Shown here: in pieces, positions 1 to 10,657 of the stretch | Layout: every line of letters begins with the position of its first letter | How positions within the stretch are numbered: position 1 is the stretch's first letter | Source of the DNA: Arthrobotrys musiformis | Lineage: Eukaryota; Ascomycota; Orbiliomycetes; Orbiliales; Orbiliaceae | Reading direction: 5' to 3' | DNA: 64,000 bases | NCBI GenBank assembly: GCA_036971715.1 | Contig: JAVHJL010000002.1 | Coordinates: 3,132,501 to 3,196,500 of the forward strand | The notes under the pieces: model-generated | Databases searched by the model: none | Told to the model about the DNA's origin: nothing | The model's input: the letters and a program-made list of their open reading frames with translations, nothing else | Made by a program: the position numbers and the translations under genes

Positions 1-1291
1 CTCGGCCCTCACTTCACTCTCGCGGCCCGATAACAACGTTACCAATTGCGATAGTGGCGTTTTCTTGTTTTCTCTATCGTGCGTGAAATCGGCAAAAGGA
101 AAATGCTTCCCATCATCTTTGCGATCATCAGCATCCTAGCCCGATAAAATGCCTCGTGCCGCTTGCAATTGGGTTAAAATGAGAGGCATGTAGACCTGCA
201 AGGTTCTCTGTTCAGTTCGACTTCGTTGTGAGCGGCTGAGAATCCAAAATTCAAAACGAAAGAAGATCTTAAGAAGAAAATAAACAGAAAAGTGACAAAG
301 CCAATATAGACGGCCATGGCGATCTCTCAAAATATCGGATCGTGAAGTCAAGAGCTGATTCGTATAATTTTGGTTATCATTTGGTTCACAAAATCAATCA
401 GAGTGCATGCCGACGGCTTGACAAGCTCGGGCTGGAGGCGTCTGATAATGCAGCAGCTTGTGTAACACGCAATTAGTTTCCGACAACACCAGAAATATAA
501 CAAGTCGGCTCAAGTTCGAATCAATTAACCTCCACGGTGCACGAAATCAGCCTTAAAACTAGAATGAGCCCATATGCGTCCCTATACTCACAGGAACCGA
601 CATGTATATGTATCGTACTAAATTATATTCGGGCCCATATGCCAAATCTTGAGATCCGATACTAAGTTCAGACAATGTCATATGCCCGAGGACCCCAGAG
701 CTAGGGCTGCGCAGCAGATATAGAGTACTATCTAATTTAAGTCGCATTATTGACTTTATCGGACACTGGAAAATTGGGTAACTACAGCTTGTGTAATTTA
801 ATTATAAATGCAATTGCGTTAAATTCCGCTTGATTCAGCTTGAGGTTAACCTTTGGGGTAAGAGGCTTCGGCCAGCTCTGGTTTAAAGCCGGAAGCCTGC
901 AACTGTGGGACAACGGCGAGATATTGTAATTGGGTCTAGTTCATAAGACAACTTTAATTATTGACAAAAGAAAGTTAATAATGCACTAATGAGTGGCAGA
1001 GATTTAGAATCGATCCCAGCGATTCTTGCAAAGACCCAAACCCCAATGAACTCCAGAAGCGCCCGATAGTGACTGACTAGCTACTAGCAGCGCTCATATA
1101 GAAGAGGAAGGAGAAGGAGAAGAAGAAGAAGATGCGGTAAGCGGAAAAGACACCCAAACTCCAGAATGCTAACTATAGACTAGTTCGAAGGAATACAAAA
1201 GAGTGTACGGGTAAAGGACCTAATAAAATCCAAAAGCTCGCCCCAAAACGCCATTTAATTAGACCGATCGATCAAATGCAAGAAAAACTCC
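1..1291. other. Left-edge intergenic region, no gene seen
   Basis: No open frame here has credible coding character; the longest are under 75 codons. The right part is the 3' flank of the minus-strand gene that ends at 1292. Positions about 1096-1135 are a purine-rich GAAG/GGAGAA tract, which reads as pyrimidine-rich in the sense of that gene. That suits a 3' UTR. Confidence 0.5.
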
Positions 1292-3898
1292 CTATGAAAA
1301 CGTCGCCCCCATCATTGCATAACTCCACCTCCATTTATTACCGTTTCCCCTTCCTAACTTAGATATCCTAGATATCCTAGAGAACCTTGACGATGGTCTG
1401 GGCGGTGGCACCGGCCTTTCCTCTGTGTCCTTGTCTTTAGCCTTTTCAGCCTTCTTTGCCTTCTTCTTCTCGTCGGCCTTTTTCTTCGATGACGCCTCGG
1501 TTTCATGGGTAGCCGAAGGAGGACGTCCCATATGTGATTTAACACTTAAACATCGGACCAGAAATCTTTTCACTTTCGAAAGCCCGGTTTCGACGTCCTC
1601 AGTATCATCGTAGTCCTCGAAGAACGACCGAGAGCTTTGATACTCAGGTGCAGCAGCAGGTGCAGTGCTTGGCCGTTGTTGGTGAGGCTCTTCCTCGATA
1701 ACACGGAGCTTGCTGTTATTCCCTCCGTCAGCGCTCCTAAACATTGATGGGGTTGGAGTGACGCTTCGGCGTCCTGACAGCTTATGGCCAGGTAGGTGGA
1801 GGCCAGAAATCCCCAGCCCTTCGTTGTTACTGTGCATGTGGCGGAATTTTGGCTCTGGACTCGGTGCTCGACTAATCTCTACAGAAGGCAACAGCAGCAC
1901 CGTCGCTACGCCCTGGTCTGAAATTATCTTGGGGTCATTGCACGAGCTAGAACTAGATCGGGATTGAGAATTAAATGATTGAGCAGAATCAGATCTGCCA
2001 AAGATCATAGGGAGGTTTGATGCGCTCGCACTCTTCTTAGAGTTCATGTATTCTACGGGAGAAGGAGGAAGGCCAAAAGTGACGTGAGGAATGGCCCCAG
2101 AAGTGATGACATCATACGATGCCTGCGGTGTTATGGACCGGGAAACAGTTGATGTAGAAGATGAAGACCCAGCAGGAGTCGGTATCCTGATGCCATTAAA
2201 TGGAGGGAAGGGTCGTGCATTCGCATGCGTGGTGTCCGTGTCTATTGTGGTCGCTCTAGATGAACGCTTCTCACTCCTGATTGTTCGTTTCGACATGGCC
2301 GAAAGTCTCTGGACTGGGGTGAAGCAACTTTCTTCGCCAGCGGATACTTCGGACTCGGGGTATGAGCTGGCGCTCACGAAGGATGAAGCGCAGGTATAAT
2401 TTCCATGTACGTCCTCGTCTTCATCGGCTTCATAGTCCTCAGAGTCGGTCACCTGGCTCTCTTGGTCATATTTATAATTGTTATGGCCGCCGCCACCACC
2501 AAAAGTTGAGAAGGTCATATGGGACCTCGATGAGGAAGTCGAGGATTTCTTTTGATGCTGGTGGGTTTTACCCTCTGGGTTCGGTGGCGGTGGGAAGTTA
2601 GTGTAATAAGGAGGCTGGCGGCCCAGCGAAGCCCTCTTCTGCTGAATAACAGATGAAGACCGCTGTAAATCCATCGATAATCGGGTTGGATAATAGACAT
2701 ATCGCCTTTCCTCAACGCCACCTTCAGTGTAAATCGTCTCCTCTCGACCGACGCATCTTGACCCAGCTTGCTCCCTCAACTTCTCCATTTCTGCATCCTC
2801 ATCTTCCTGAGGGTTTAATAGAACTGGAGATTTTGAGTTTATACTTTCGGGGATTTCAAGTCGCAGTTTCATTGGCAGACACCCAAACCTCTTAGCCTTG
2901 ATAGGAAGATCTGTCTCGAGACATTCTTCAGGACACTCATCGGGTTTTCCTCTCTGATCAAGGGGAGAAATGGCATCTTCAGCTGGTGCTTGTTCAATAA
3001 TAGAACCCGCACTAAAGCTAAAGTCGAACAAAGATAGCCCGTCGTCACCATAGTTATCCTTACGGACGTTGTGGCCATGGCGTAGTATTTGGTCCTGGCT
3101 GATTGCAGGAACTGGGGGTATACAAGTTTCAAGGCCGATAGTTACTACCTCAGCATCCCCCATTCCTGGCGTTATAGCATCCCTTGGTGATTCCGGTTCC
3201 GAATTTATATATTTCGGTGGCAGCTCGATAGGAGCGGGCGTAAAGCGTTGCCCACTATTCGTAAGTTCTATCTGCTGTTGCAGCTGCCGGCGTCTGATAT
3301 TCTCTCTTTTCCTCCTGAAGCTAAGACTAATTTGTAGTCCCTCCTCGTTGTCCTTCTTGATTCTCAGTGGCAACGGTGGAAGAGGTCGGTTCTTATCGTA
3401 GTTCAACTGCTGTGTAGCAGAACGCTTTCTCTGCCAGATACCTGGAGACAAGGCAATAGAGCCACGGGCCTTTGAATCCGACATGGCACGTGCACGAGAA
3501 TGCAAATGTGCGGTCAAGCTTTTCCTCGAGCTATGAGAAGCCCTCATTGATAACGACAGGCTCTTCCCATGCGGAGGAATTTCAATTGAAGGACGAGGAC
3601 GACCATTGCGTGTCAACGCCATGGACGGATGGACGGAATGTCCTTGTTGTAGGGGGCAAAACTCCCATTCCTGAATGGGGTGCTTGTACCCTTTGGGCCA
3701 TGTTGTCGACGCTTTAGCTTGAAGGTCAAACTTATAAAAGTTTTCGCAGAAAGAGGTGTCTCTGACCGAACCCGAAGGTGCTCGGGTTAAGGTTGGTTTA
3801 ACAGCGGCCGCATGGGCAGCCATTTCGACACCTTTTGAGGTCTGGTCCGATTTATCATCTAGCATGAACGCTAGCTGGATACCAAAGGCCTCGCTCAT
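1292..3898 (-). CDS. Large intrinsically disordered fungal protein of unknown function
   Basis: This is one uninterrupted 868-codon frame starting at the first ATG (protein starts MSEAFGIQLAF). The open frame runs 60 codons further upstream, but only from a TTG, so that part is probably 5' leader. I do not recognise a catalytic domain. The protein is Ser/Pro/Arg-rich throughout, with a proline cluster (RPLPPLPLR), an Arg/Gln-rich segment just after it, an acidic stretch (DSEDYEADEDEDVHG) in the middle, and a Lys/Ala/Glu-rich segment before the C-terminus (KKKADEKKKAKKAEK) followed by PVPPPRPSSRFSR. It ends in a short aromatic tail (NKWRWSYAMMGATFS). The composition resembles cytoplasmic scaffold or polarity proteins of filamentous fungi, but that is only inference. 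The frame length and codon use make it a confident gene; its function is unknown. Confidence 0.75.
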   Translation of the reverse strand: MSEAFGIQLAFMLDDKSDQTSKGVEMAAHAAAVKPTLTRAPSGSVRDTSFCENFYKFDLQAKASTTWPKGYKHPIQEWEFCPLQQGHSVHPSMALTRNGRPRPSIEIPPHGKSLSLSMRASHSSRKSLTAHLHSRARAMSDSKARGSIALSPGIWQRKRSATQQLNYDKNRPLPPLPLRIKKDNEEGLQISLSFRRKRENIRRRQLQQQIELTNSGQRFTPAPIELPPKYINSEPESPRDAITPGMGDAEVVTIGLETCIPPVPAISQDQILRHGHNVRKDNYGDDGLSLFDFSFSAGSIIEQAPAEDAISPLDQRGKPDECPEECLETDLPIKAKRFGCLPMKLRLEIPESINSKSPVLLNPQEDEDAEMEKLREQAGSRCVGREETIYTEGGVEERRYVYYPTRLSMDLQRSSSVIQQKRASLGRQPPYYTNFPPPPNPEGKTHQHQKKSSTSSSRSHMTFSTFGGGGGHNNYKYDQESQVTDSEDYEADEDEDVHGNYTCASSFVSASSYPESEVSAGEESCFTPVQRLSAMSKRTIRSEKRSSRATTIDTDTTHANARPFPPFNGIRIPTPAGSSSSTSTVSRSITPQASYDVITSGAIPHVTFGLPPSPVEYMNSKKSASASNLPMIFGRSDSAQSFNSQSRSSSSSCNDPKIISDQGVATVLLLPSVEISRAPSPEPKFRHMHSNNEGLGISGLHLPGHKLSGRRSVTPTPSMFRSADGGNNSKLRVIEEEPHQQRPSTAPAAAPEYQSSRSFFEDYDDTEDVETGLSKVKRFLVRCLSVKSHMGRPPSATHETEASSKKKADEKKKAKKAEKAKDKDTEERPVPPPRPSSRFSRISRISKLGRGNGNKWRWSYAMMGATFS

Positions 3899-6800
3899 GG
3901 TGGCTGCGCTGTGTATATCCGATAGCCGCGCAAGGTAAGATATCGAGAGAGATATAAAAACGAACAAAAGAGGCGTAGACGCCTGTATACGGTAATATAG
4001 GGCTTCGATATGACTATTTTCTTCACCGTTGTGTAGATATAATTGTAAGGATCGGAAACTGCAATCTGTGAGTTTCAAAAAATATGTGAGTCCATAGCCC
4101 CCATGTAATCAAAACAATTTAATGGAAAGAATGAAAGAGTGTCAACATATCTTCGCCGCCCAGTCCCATCCTCCCGTTCATATATACACATATACAAGCT
4201 CTTTCGTAACCATCTAAACCACCCTAAATTCGCTACAAGCCTGCAGGAGCTCACAATTATAGCATTGGTATATACAACAGAGGGTTTCTAAAATCGCTGT
4301 CGCCGCAAACTTTCAGTCTCACATGTCCAATTTGCTAACATATTCCCACCCAGCCTTGTTTTGGAAACAGCCAACTAGCTAGGCCCTGTAGATCTGAACA
4401 GTTTAAGTATCAAGGATATATATTTTTCCCACATGCCGCGGTCCAACAACCCCAGTTAACACGTTGGAACTTCACGGCGTAGATAGCATATATTAAAATA
4501 CTACAAGCGTGATGCGCAGCGAAAGTGTACATGTTGGGTATCTGTCGCCATATAATATCATGCGTTTTCGCAAAAATCGGAAATCGGGTGTGTGGGAGAT
4601 GCACAGCGGCCGGGAGGAACGCCCCTATACGCCACTTCTTGATAACATGGGACTAATCAAACTAGCAGTCATGTTACAAAGTTCAATTGAGAGCTAAACC
4701 GTTACCCGTTGCTCTAAGTCCCTAGTATCCTGTCGATCCGCTATCAAGCTACCTCTTCTAACTATGATTCGGGATTTCTCATATACTAGTTAGTCCCCTG
4801 AAAAGACTACTCCTGCTAACAGTAGATGTTTCTTTAGCCAGCTTCTAGAAATTCTATCTTTATAGACCACATATAGTTCATGCAAAGGTATATTATGCAT
4901 GTTATATCGTTTGGAAGTTAGAAGTTTGGGCTAGAATCTTGATTTACGTACAAGATACCAAACGGGCCTACATACTGACATTTGTACACTTTTATCTCCT
5001 TTTCCCCGCCCCCGTCGGAGAAAAAAAAGAATGCCGTGAGTCAGGGTAAAAAAAAGACAGTTTGATTCCTAAGCAGTCTAGAAAAGAGGATGGGATCCTT
5101 GGAAAGCCCGATTGAGACTAAAGAGGGTTGTGTGTCATGTTGGAATACCTCGTCTCCTTCACCCACGTGCCCTTATCCACGAATTCAATGAAAACTACCA
5201 TGTAGGGTTTCTCTTGCGAGATTGTCTAATATACAAGGTATCATAACACCTTACTCGAACATAACCTAGTGGCAGAGGAGGCAGGGCCTGGCTTGGATGC
5301 CAATCGCTAGCTGTGATAATAGATGGGCAGAAACTATCTAGGCCTGTCTGTTCCTCAACCCTAGACCTCGGTGTTTGTGGTCTTGCCTCCCTATATGGTC
5401 TAGGCATGCAATTTAGATATAGGCATCCAAATACAGATAGTAATAGTTCTTGCCTAGCTAGGTATAGAATGGTTGATACCATGGTGGCGATACTATGTGG
5501 CACACTCGCAGCACAATAGTATTAAAGAGTTAGTGATAAGACGATATTATATTTATTTACACTTCGGTCCAGCATATGACAAACGAAGTTATCTCACTCC
5601 GTAGCTCGATCCATATTCTTGGGATCGAATAGGAATTACGTGATTGCATATAGGTTCGTCTCGGGACATGATCACGCAAAAAGATTATGGCAGCCTTCGG
5701 AAACACATAAAGTGATCATGATTCCTAGGATCCTGTGGGGGCTTGTAATTATACGTCGGCGAAGACAAATGAATAGAGGATGAGTCCGCAATTACCGATT
5801 CGCTCGAGGATATTTCTAAAGTGGGCCATGAAAGCGAGGAAGCTTGATATTACCCTTTCGAGTCGAGAATGCAACATCCGATCGTCGACCCGCTCTCTGA
5901 TCCAGACAACCATCTAGACCTACCAGTCTTCACACCAACCATAATTTTACGCCACTTTGAGGACAATAGTTTGGCCACATACCATCCTTCCGTTTCAAAT
6001 CATATGTCCAAAGACGCCCTTCCGTAAAAAAAACGAAAGAAAAAGGCAAAAATAACCTTTCAACGTCTACAATTAATCCTGTAACTACAACCGTTATATG
6101 CAACCCAATTCCAGTCCCGTAGAAAAACTGATATCATGATGCAAAAAACCAATTGATTTCGTTTGAGAGTGAAATGCATGAAACGAGTTTGTGGAAGCAC
6201 AGTAGAGTGGTTTAGATGGCACAAAGACCCCGCCCTAGAGTTTTCTCATGCATTCACCTCCCCCCCCTTCTCGAAATAGAGAGTAAATCTTGGGGCCTCT
6301 GATTGTTATGGTGGGTGGAATTGAAATTATGTTGGCTTAGATTGTTGGATCCTAATGGCCTGGCCGGAAACAACCACACAAATATCGATGCTCTTTATGC
6401 ATCCGCGCATGCACCATAGCTTAGTGGTTGAGTGTTGGATAACAGTTTAACAATCGGACCATTGCAATATCGGTGTGTGTGTATGGGCATCGTTTGCGGT
6501 CATTATCTTTCGTAAGAAGTGTGGGTCTTGGATCGGTCGAATCGAATCCATCGTCGCCTTCGCGAATTGGATACAGAGCCAGAAGGCTAGGATTCGGATA
6601 GTCCAGATACCCTGTAATTTCATCTCACAATTCAGTTGATGAACTGGGAGGATAATGAAACTTCCAAGCTTTTAACATCAGCCCTTGTCAATGTGTAATC
6701 AAAGGCATTGTCCTATCGTTCCTATGAGGCCTCTGGGTACGAAATTCGAACTAATGAAGTCCCCAGCCCTCCTACAACCTCTTTAGTTCGGATCCTGGAT

Positions 6801-7230
6801 ACCCTGTCTAGTCAAATATTTCCTGAGGAATTATGGCACGATGTTGAATCAATCAACAATCGATATAATACTCGTTAATCAATATGAATGATTTTCCTTT
6901 GTCGAACAATTTCCCATTACCAACTATTGTAGTAGAAAGCAGAATTCAATTAAACCATATTATCTCTAAGGCCCTATACGCTCTGAGTACGAAACCAGAT
7001 ACGCCCATCATAAGAAGATGCTCCTTTTCAAAGCCCAAACCCTGAAACCATCACATTGTCTAGAGATTTAGTTTTTAACCGGCCACCACCTCTACCTTAT
7101 AACGGACTAAAAGCAAAAACACCGATGTCGTAAACGAAACAAAAAACCGCCTGTGGGCATGCGTCATAAAAGAGGTTCGATCGATCCTTTGAGGAGTTCT
7201 AACAATTCTTCCTATGGGGGAGCGTAATAT
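3899..7230. other. 3.3 kb intergenic region, no gene seen
   Basis: This lies upstream of the 868-aa gene and downstream of the small membrane-protein gene; both are on the minus strand. All frames are short, and none pairs into a convincing spliced gene. I see no repeat array or RNA gene. A stretch near 6417 (TAGCTTAGTGG) looks like a tRNA A-box but has no partner B-box. Confidence 0.45.
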
Positions 7231-7614
7231 CTAAACAGCCTTTTTCCCACCAGAACCCACACGCGTCCCAGCAGCCCTGTTCTTTTGCAAAGTAGCAGTG
7301 TAGAGAACGAACCCAACAGCAAGAACAGACAGGATGAGGATGTTTGCTATAAGTGAATAAAGATGAGTATTAGCCTCCACGCTCTTCTCACGTAGTAAGA
7401 TAAATATGACGTAGATGAGGTTGTTGTTTTCTCGTATATACTCACACAACAGGAAGTTCAAGAAGCTCTTAGCCAGGTCAAAAACGCTGACAACGGCGGT
7501 CTGGAAGAGCGCAAGGATCGATGTGAAGACGGCAAAGATCGAATCGATGATATTGCGGAAGATGCCGAAAATGGCGGAGACGAAGTTTTCGACGGAGGAT
7601 GTGAGAGAAGGCAT
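7231..7614 (-). CDS. Small hydrophobic membrane protein (predicted 94 aa, one intron)
   Basis: Predicted exons are 7446-7614 and 7231-7346. The 99-nt intron has a good GTGAGT donor and a TTATAG acceptor. The start is the ATG of MPSLTSS; the frame extends upstream only to a TTG. The spliced product has an amphipathic, repetitive first part (FVSAIFGIFRNIIDSIFAVF, then LALFQTAVVSVFDLAKSF) and one clear C-terminal membrane span (ILILSVLAVGFVLYTATLQ). A basic tail follows (QKNRAAGTRVGSGGKK). It resembles short conserved fungal membrane proteins of about 100 aa without a known role. The intron is a multiple of three and has no in-frame stop, so intron retention would give a 127-aa protein with 33 extra residues. 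A perfect cAMP-response-type palindrome lies 365 bp upstream of the start. Family membership is a guess. Confidence 0.6.
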   Translation of the reverse strand: MPSLTSSVENFVSAIFGIFRNIIDSIFAVFTSILALFQTAVVSVFDLAKSFLNFLLCEYIRENNNLIYVIFILLREKSVEANTHLYSLIANILILSVLAVGFVLYTATLQKNRAAGTRVGSGGKKAV

Positions 7615-8634
7615 TTTCGACGTTGTCAAGTTTAATTCTAGCCTTTCGGGGCCTTTTTTTTCTTTGGTATTTGAATGTTTATTTGGTTGTCTGGAATACT
7701 GGTTTTGGTTTTCTTCGCTTTATAGCAAGTAGCCTTGAGTTTTGTAGTATGCTAATAGCAATGCTGCAGTTGATGTTCTAGTCGTTCGAGGTTCTTGAGA
7801 TCTAGATCCGTAGAGCGCAGTGTTAAATCAATGAAGAGTGAATTCATAAAACGAGCCAATCCGATAAAACTAAAACCTCAGACTAAGTTAAATCGGAGTC
7901 GAAAATTCGCTGTATTTATATCCCGCCTTTTTTAACATTCAATAAAGTGCGACGGTTTTCTGTCGAAGTGATGCATTAGTGACGTCACATTGCGATAGTT
8001 GCGACGGCAAAAATTAAATCTTAAATTTTAAATTCCCCGTCACAAATACAATATGAAATCAAGACTGTGACCAGACTATCCCACAAGACTGTGACAAGCC
8101 TCATGAAACTACGCCCAGCCGACAACTAGACTAAAGGAGTTCTCGAGTATCATGGATATCGATATACCATGGAAGTATTCCAAGGCTAGGAAGTAGTGTC
8201 ATAAGGAGAGAAAGGAAATGGTATACTGGTACAGCAATATCAATATCAACATCAATATCCACAAAATACAGTCGACAGGAAAGGAGACCAAATTGGATAA
8301 TACAATGAATCCCTAAAAAAAAAAACAGAATCCCCAAACAGAATTTTTGCAAGAGCTCATACAATCCATAATTATTCCCAGCCCCCCCAAGTCCCGCCTT
8401 TGGTATAAAATCAGTGTACACTATATATGCTTTTTGAAGCCCGCAGAATTTTTGTTTTTTCCTTTTGTTTGTGTCAAAGTCCAAAATGAAAGCCCAGAGA
8501 TACAGTGGAAAGGAAAGATAAGGATGCCGGAAAACGATACCAAGAAGTCGCAAAATATGAAAAGATAGAAGTAACCATAAAGAAGAATAAAAGTATGAAA
8601 AAAAGAACTTGCAAGGGATATCGATACTGGTACA
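7615..8634. other. Intergenic: promoter of the small membrane-protein gene and 3' flank of OPI1
   Basis: The part next to OPI1 (about 8500-8620) is rich in A and G on the plus strand, so it is U/C-rich in the OPI1 transcript and probably 3' UTR. Positions 8235-8263 carry an imprecise ATATCA repeat. A 140-codon minus frame across this stretch (8131-8553) is low-complexity and is not supported as a gene. Confidence 0.45.
7979..7988. promoter_or_regulatory. Perfect CRE-type palindrome (GTGACGTCAC)
   Basis: A 10-bp perfect palindrome contains TGACGTCA, the consensus site of ATF/CREB-type bZIP factors. It lies 365 bp upstream of the start codon of the small membrane-protein gene and could control it. 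Such a site can also occur by chance. Confidence 0.4.
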
Positions 8635-10657
8635 TCACCGATCTTTACGGGCTTCGTCTCCTACCGCGTCCAGTTCCATGTCCACGTCCCAGCCGACTTT
8701 GCCGTAGTCCCCTTCTTCTGGCCTCTTCCTGCCCAACCTCTCGCACCATTCTTCCGCTCTTTCGAGCGTCAATTGTACAATTGCTGAAACTTGGTGTAAC
8801 ATTTCGAGTCCCTCCCTCGCCAGGACGAGGACTCTCTTCCCTGCTTCTTCTCTCCTGACTACCACGGCCATATTGTTACCGGAAGCGTTTGCACCGGCAT
8901 TGTCGTCTTTCGCGGCTAGCGCCCACCTCCTTGGTAAATTCGTGATGCATGCTTTGACAACTACCCTCGCATTCTCAGGTAGTGCGCCGCCAGCATAGGT
9001 GCTGACTACATCCACCACTCTCTTCAAAGTTCCGATAACATCTTTCCTAAGTGTTTCTATTTTATGTTGTAACTGTGCACTCCGCTCATCTTCCTCCTCG
9101 TCGGTGCCTCCATCTTTCCCGCTTGTACCGTTCGCACGGGATTTATCAGAGTCGTACTCGCTTATCACCCCACGAAGGGCCATGATCACTTTATCGAGAT
9201 GATCGTTAGCCCAGCGGAGCCATGCGAGGCAGTACTTCAGACTTTTGAGTGATTCTTCGCTAAGCGCGACACCAACACCAGCAGTTGAAAGCATTAACCT
9301 TCGCTGCCAGTTCAACGACACAACGTCAGTGGCGGGTTTATGCGTCAACTCATTATCTCTGCTGTCTCTTTCCCCGGCAGAGGAACTAGTAGAATCGACC
9401 TCCATTGCGCTTCCACCGTTATATCCTTCTTCGAATGCTGTTTTCCGACGCTTGGTGACGTGTGAGCCCGTCAACGATGATGATTGTGAGTGTGAAGGTG
9501 ATGATTGTGAGGATGTGCCTGAGGATGATAGACGACGGGCTTCGAGGTTGCGACGTAGGACTGATTCGACCCCGGTTGTTCGGGCGGCATAAGACACGAC
9601 CGAGGTCATTGGCGCAGCTGCGCGCTCAACCTATATTTTTTCGAATCAATCACATGTCAGTCGGTGTATATTTTCTTTTAATTAATTTGGCATTTTTTAT
9701 GCATGAAATATTTATTTTATTTTGGCGAGCCCCAGGAATGGAAGAAAGGGAAGGAATGTGATTGTTTATAAAAAACCAAAAAAGAAAGAAAAGAACCGAA
9801 GGGAGACAACATACTATTTCAGCGCCATATTTGAACCGAGGACTATACCGTTTACCACCCTTATAAACACTTCTCCCTGCCCTGACCGCTGTTCCCAAAA
9901 ATGTGTTTTGCCCTTGGATCATCTCCATCATAGTTTCCTTCCGCCTTTCCTCCCTCTTATCGTTCTTCTGCGGCGGACTGTTCGGGACGCTCTTGGGGCT
10001 TGACACAAAATCTGCACGTAAATCACCGAGCGCCTCTGCGGCCATACGCACATCCGGATCGTCGATATCTACACTTAGATCTCCGTCCACAGAACCGGAG
10101 TCCTCGGTGTTGCGCGTGGTGGTGTGCGAGATTATAGACGAGGCATCATCGTCGGTTATAGTTGCTGAGGAAGTTGTGGAAACCAGAGACTGGATGGACA
10201 TGCTGCGGGCGGTTGCTAAAGGAATCCCAGAGTTATTAGATATATGGCCACTCGCACCTGCCACCGCTGAATATTGATGAGAGTAGTAGTCGGCTGGGGG
10301 AGGAGGGATGGAGGAATACGTCGGAGCGGCGGATGCGGCGACGGGTATTGAGGTGTGCGAGGGGTCTTGTGCTTGTGTTTGTGCTTGTGTCTGTGTCTCT
10401 GTATTTGTCCGCACTTGTGCGACCTCTGCGGATGGCTCGTGAGGAAGGATAGCGGGTAAAGGGTCGCGCACAGTTGCTGATGTTACTGCGGGGCCAGAGG
10501 CGAACATGGTGGTGTTGAAAACCACTGTAGAAGGGGCCTGCAAAGACGACGGGCTTGAGGTCGAAACTGGCGTAGATGCTGTTGAGGAAAGCGGAGGAAC
10601 CTTGTCAGGGGAGGGGGGTTTGGGGGTGGTGGACTGTGAACGAAGGCGTGTCGCCAT
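8635..10657 (-). CDS. OPI1: Opi1-family transcriptional repressor (CCG-8-like), 612 aa, two exons
   Basis: Exons are 9815-10657 and 8635-9630, joined in phase 0 across a 184-nt GTATGT..TATAG intron. The join falls inside a conserved block and restores KYGAEI|VERAAAP, followed by VVSYAARTTGVESVLRR. The hallmark Opi1 core is near residues 387-430 (NWQRRLMLSTAGVGVALS, then LKYCLAWLRWANDHL). In yeast, Opi1 represses Ino2-Ino4-activated phospholipid genes. It is held at the ER by phosphatidic acid and Scs2, and moves to the nucleus when inositol is plentiful. Neurospora CCG-8 is a clock-controlled relative. The N-terminal third is Ser/Pro/Thr-rich and disordered, with a Thr/Gln/Ala repeat (TQTQAQTQAQ). 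A KRRK cluster sits between the two conserved blocks. The family call is firm; target genes in this species are inferred. Confidence 0.92.

Noticed and set aside
6417..6490. tRNA-like A-box (TAGCTTAGTGG) followed by a possible stem
   Set aside because: No B-box (GTTCRANNC) at the right distance and no cloverleaf could be folded by eye.
8131..8553. 140-codon minus-strand frame downstream of OPI1
   Set aside because: Low-complexity, includes an ATATCA repeat, and lies where the OPI1 3' UTR is expected.
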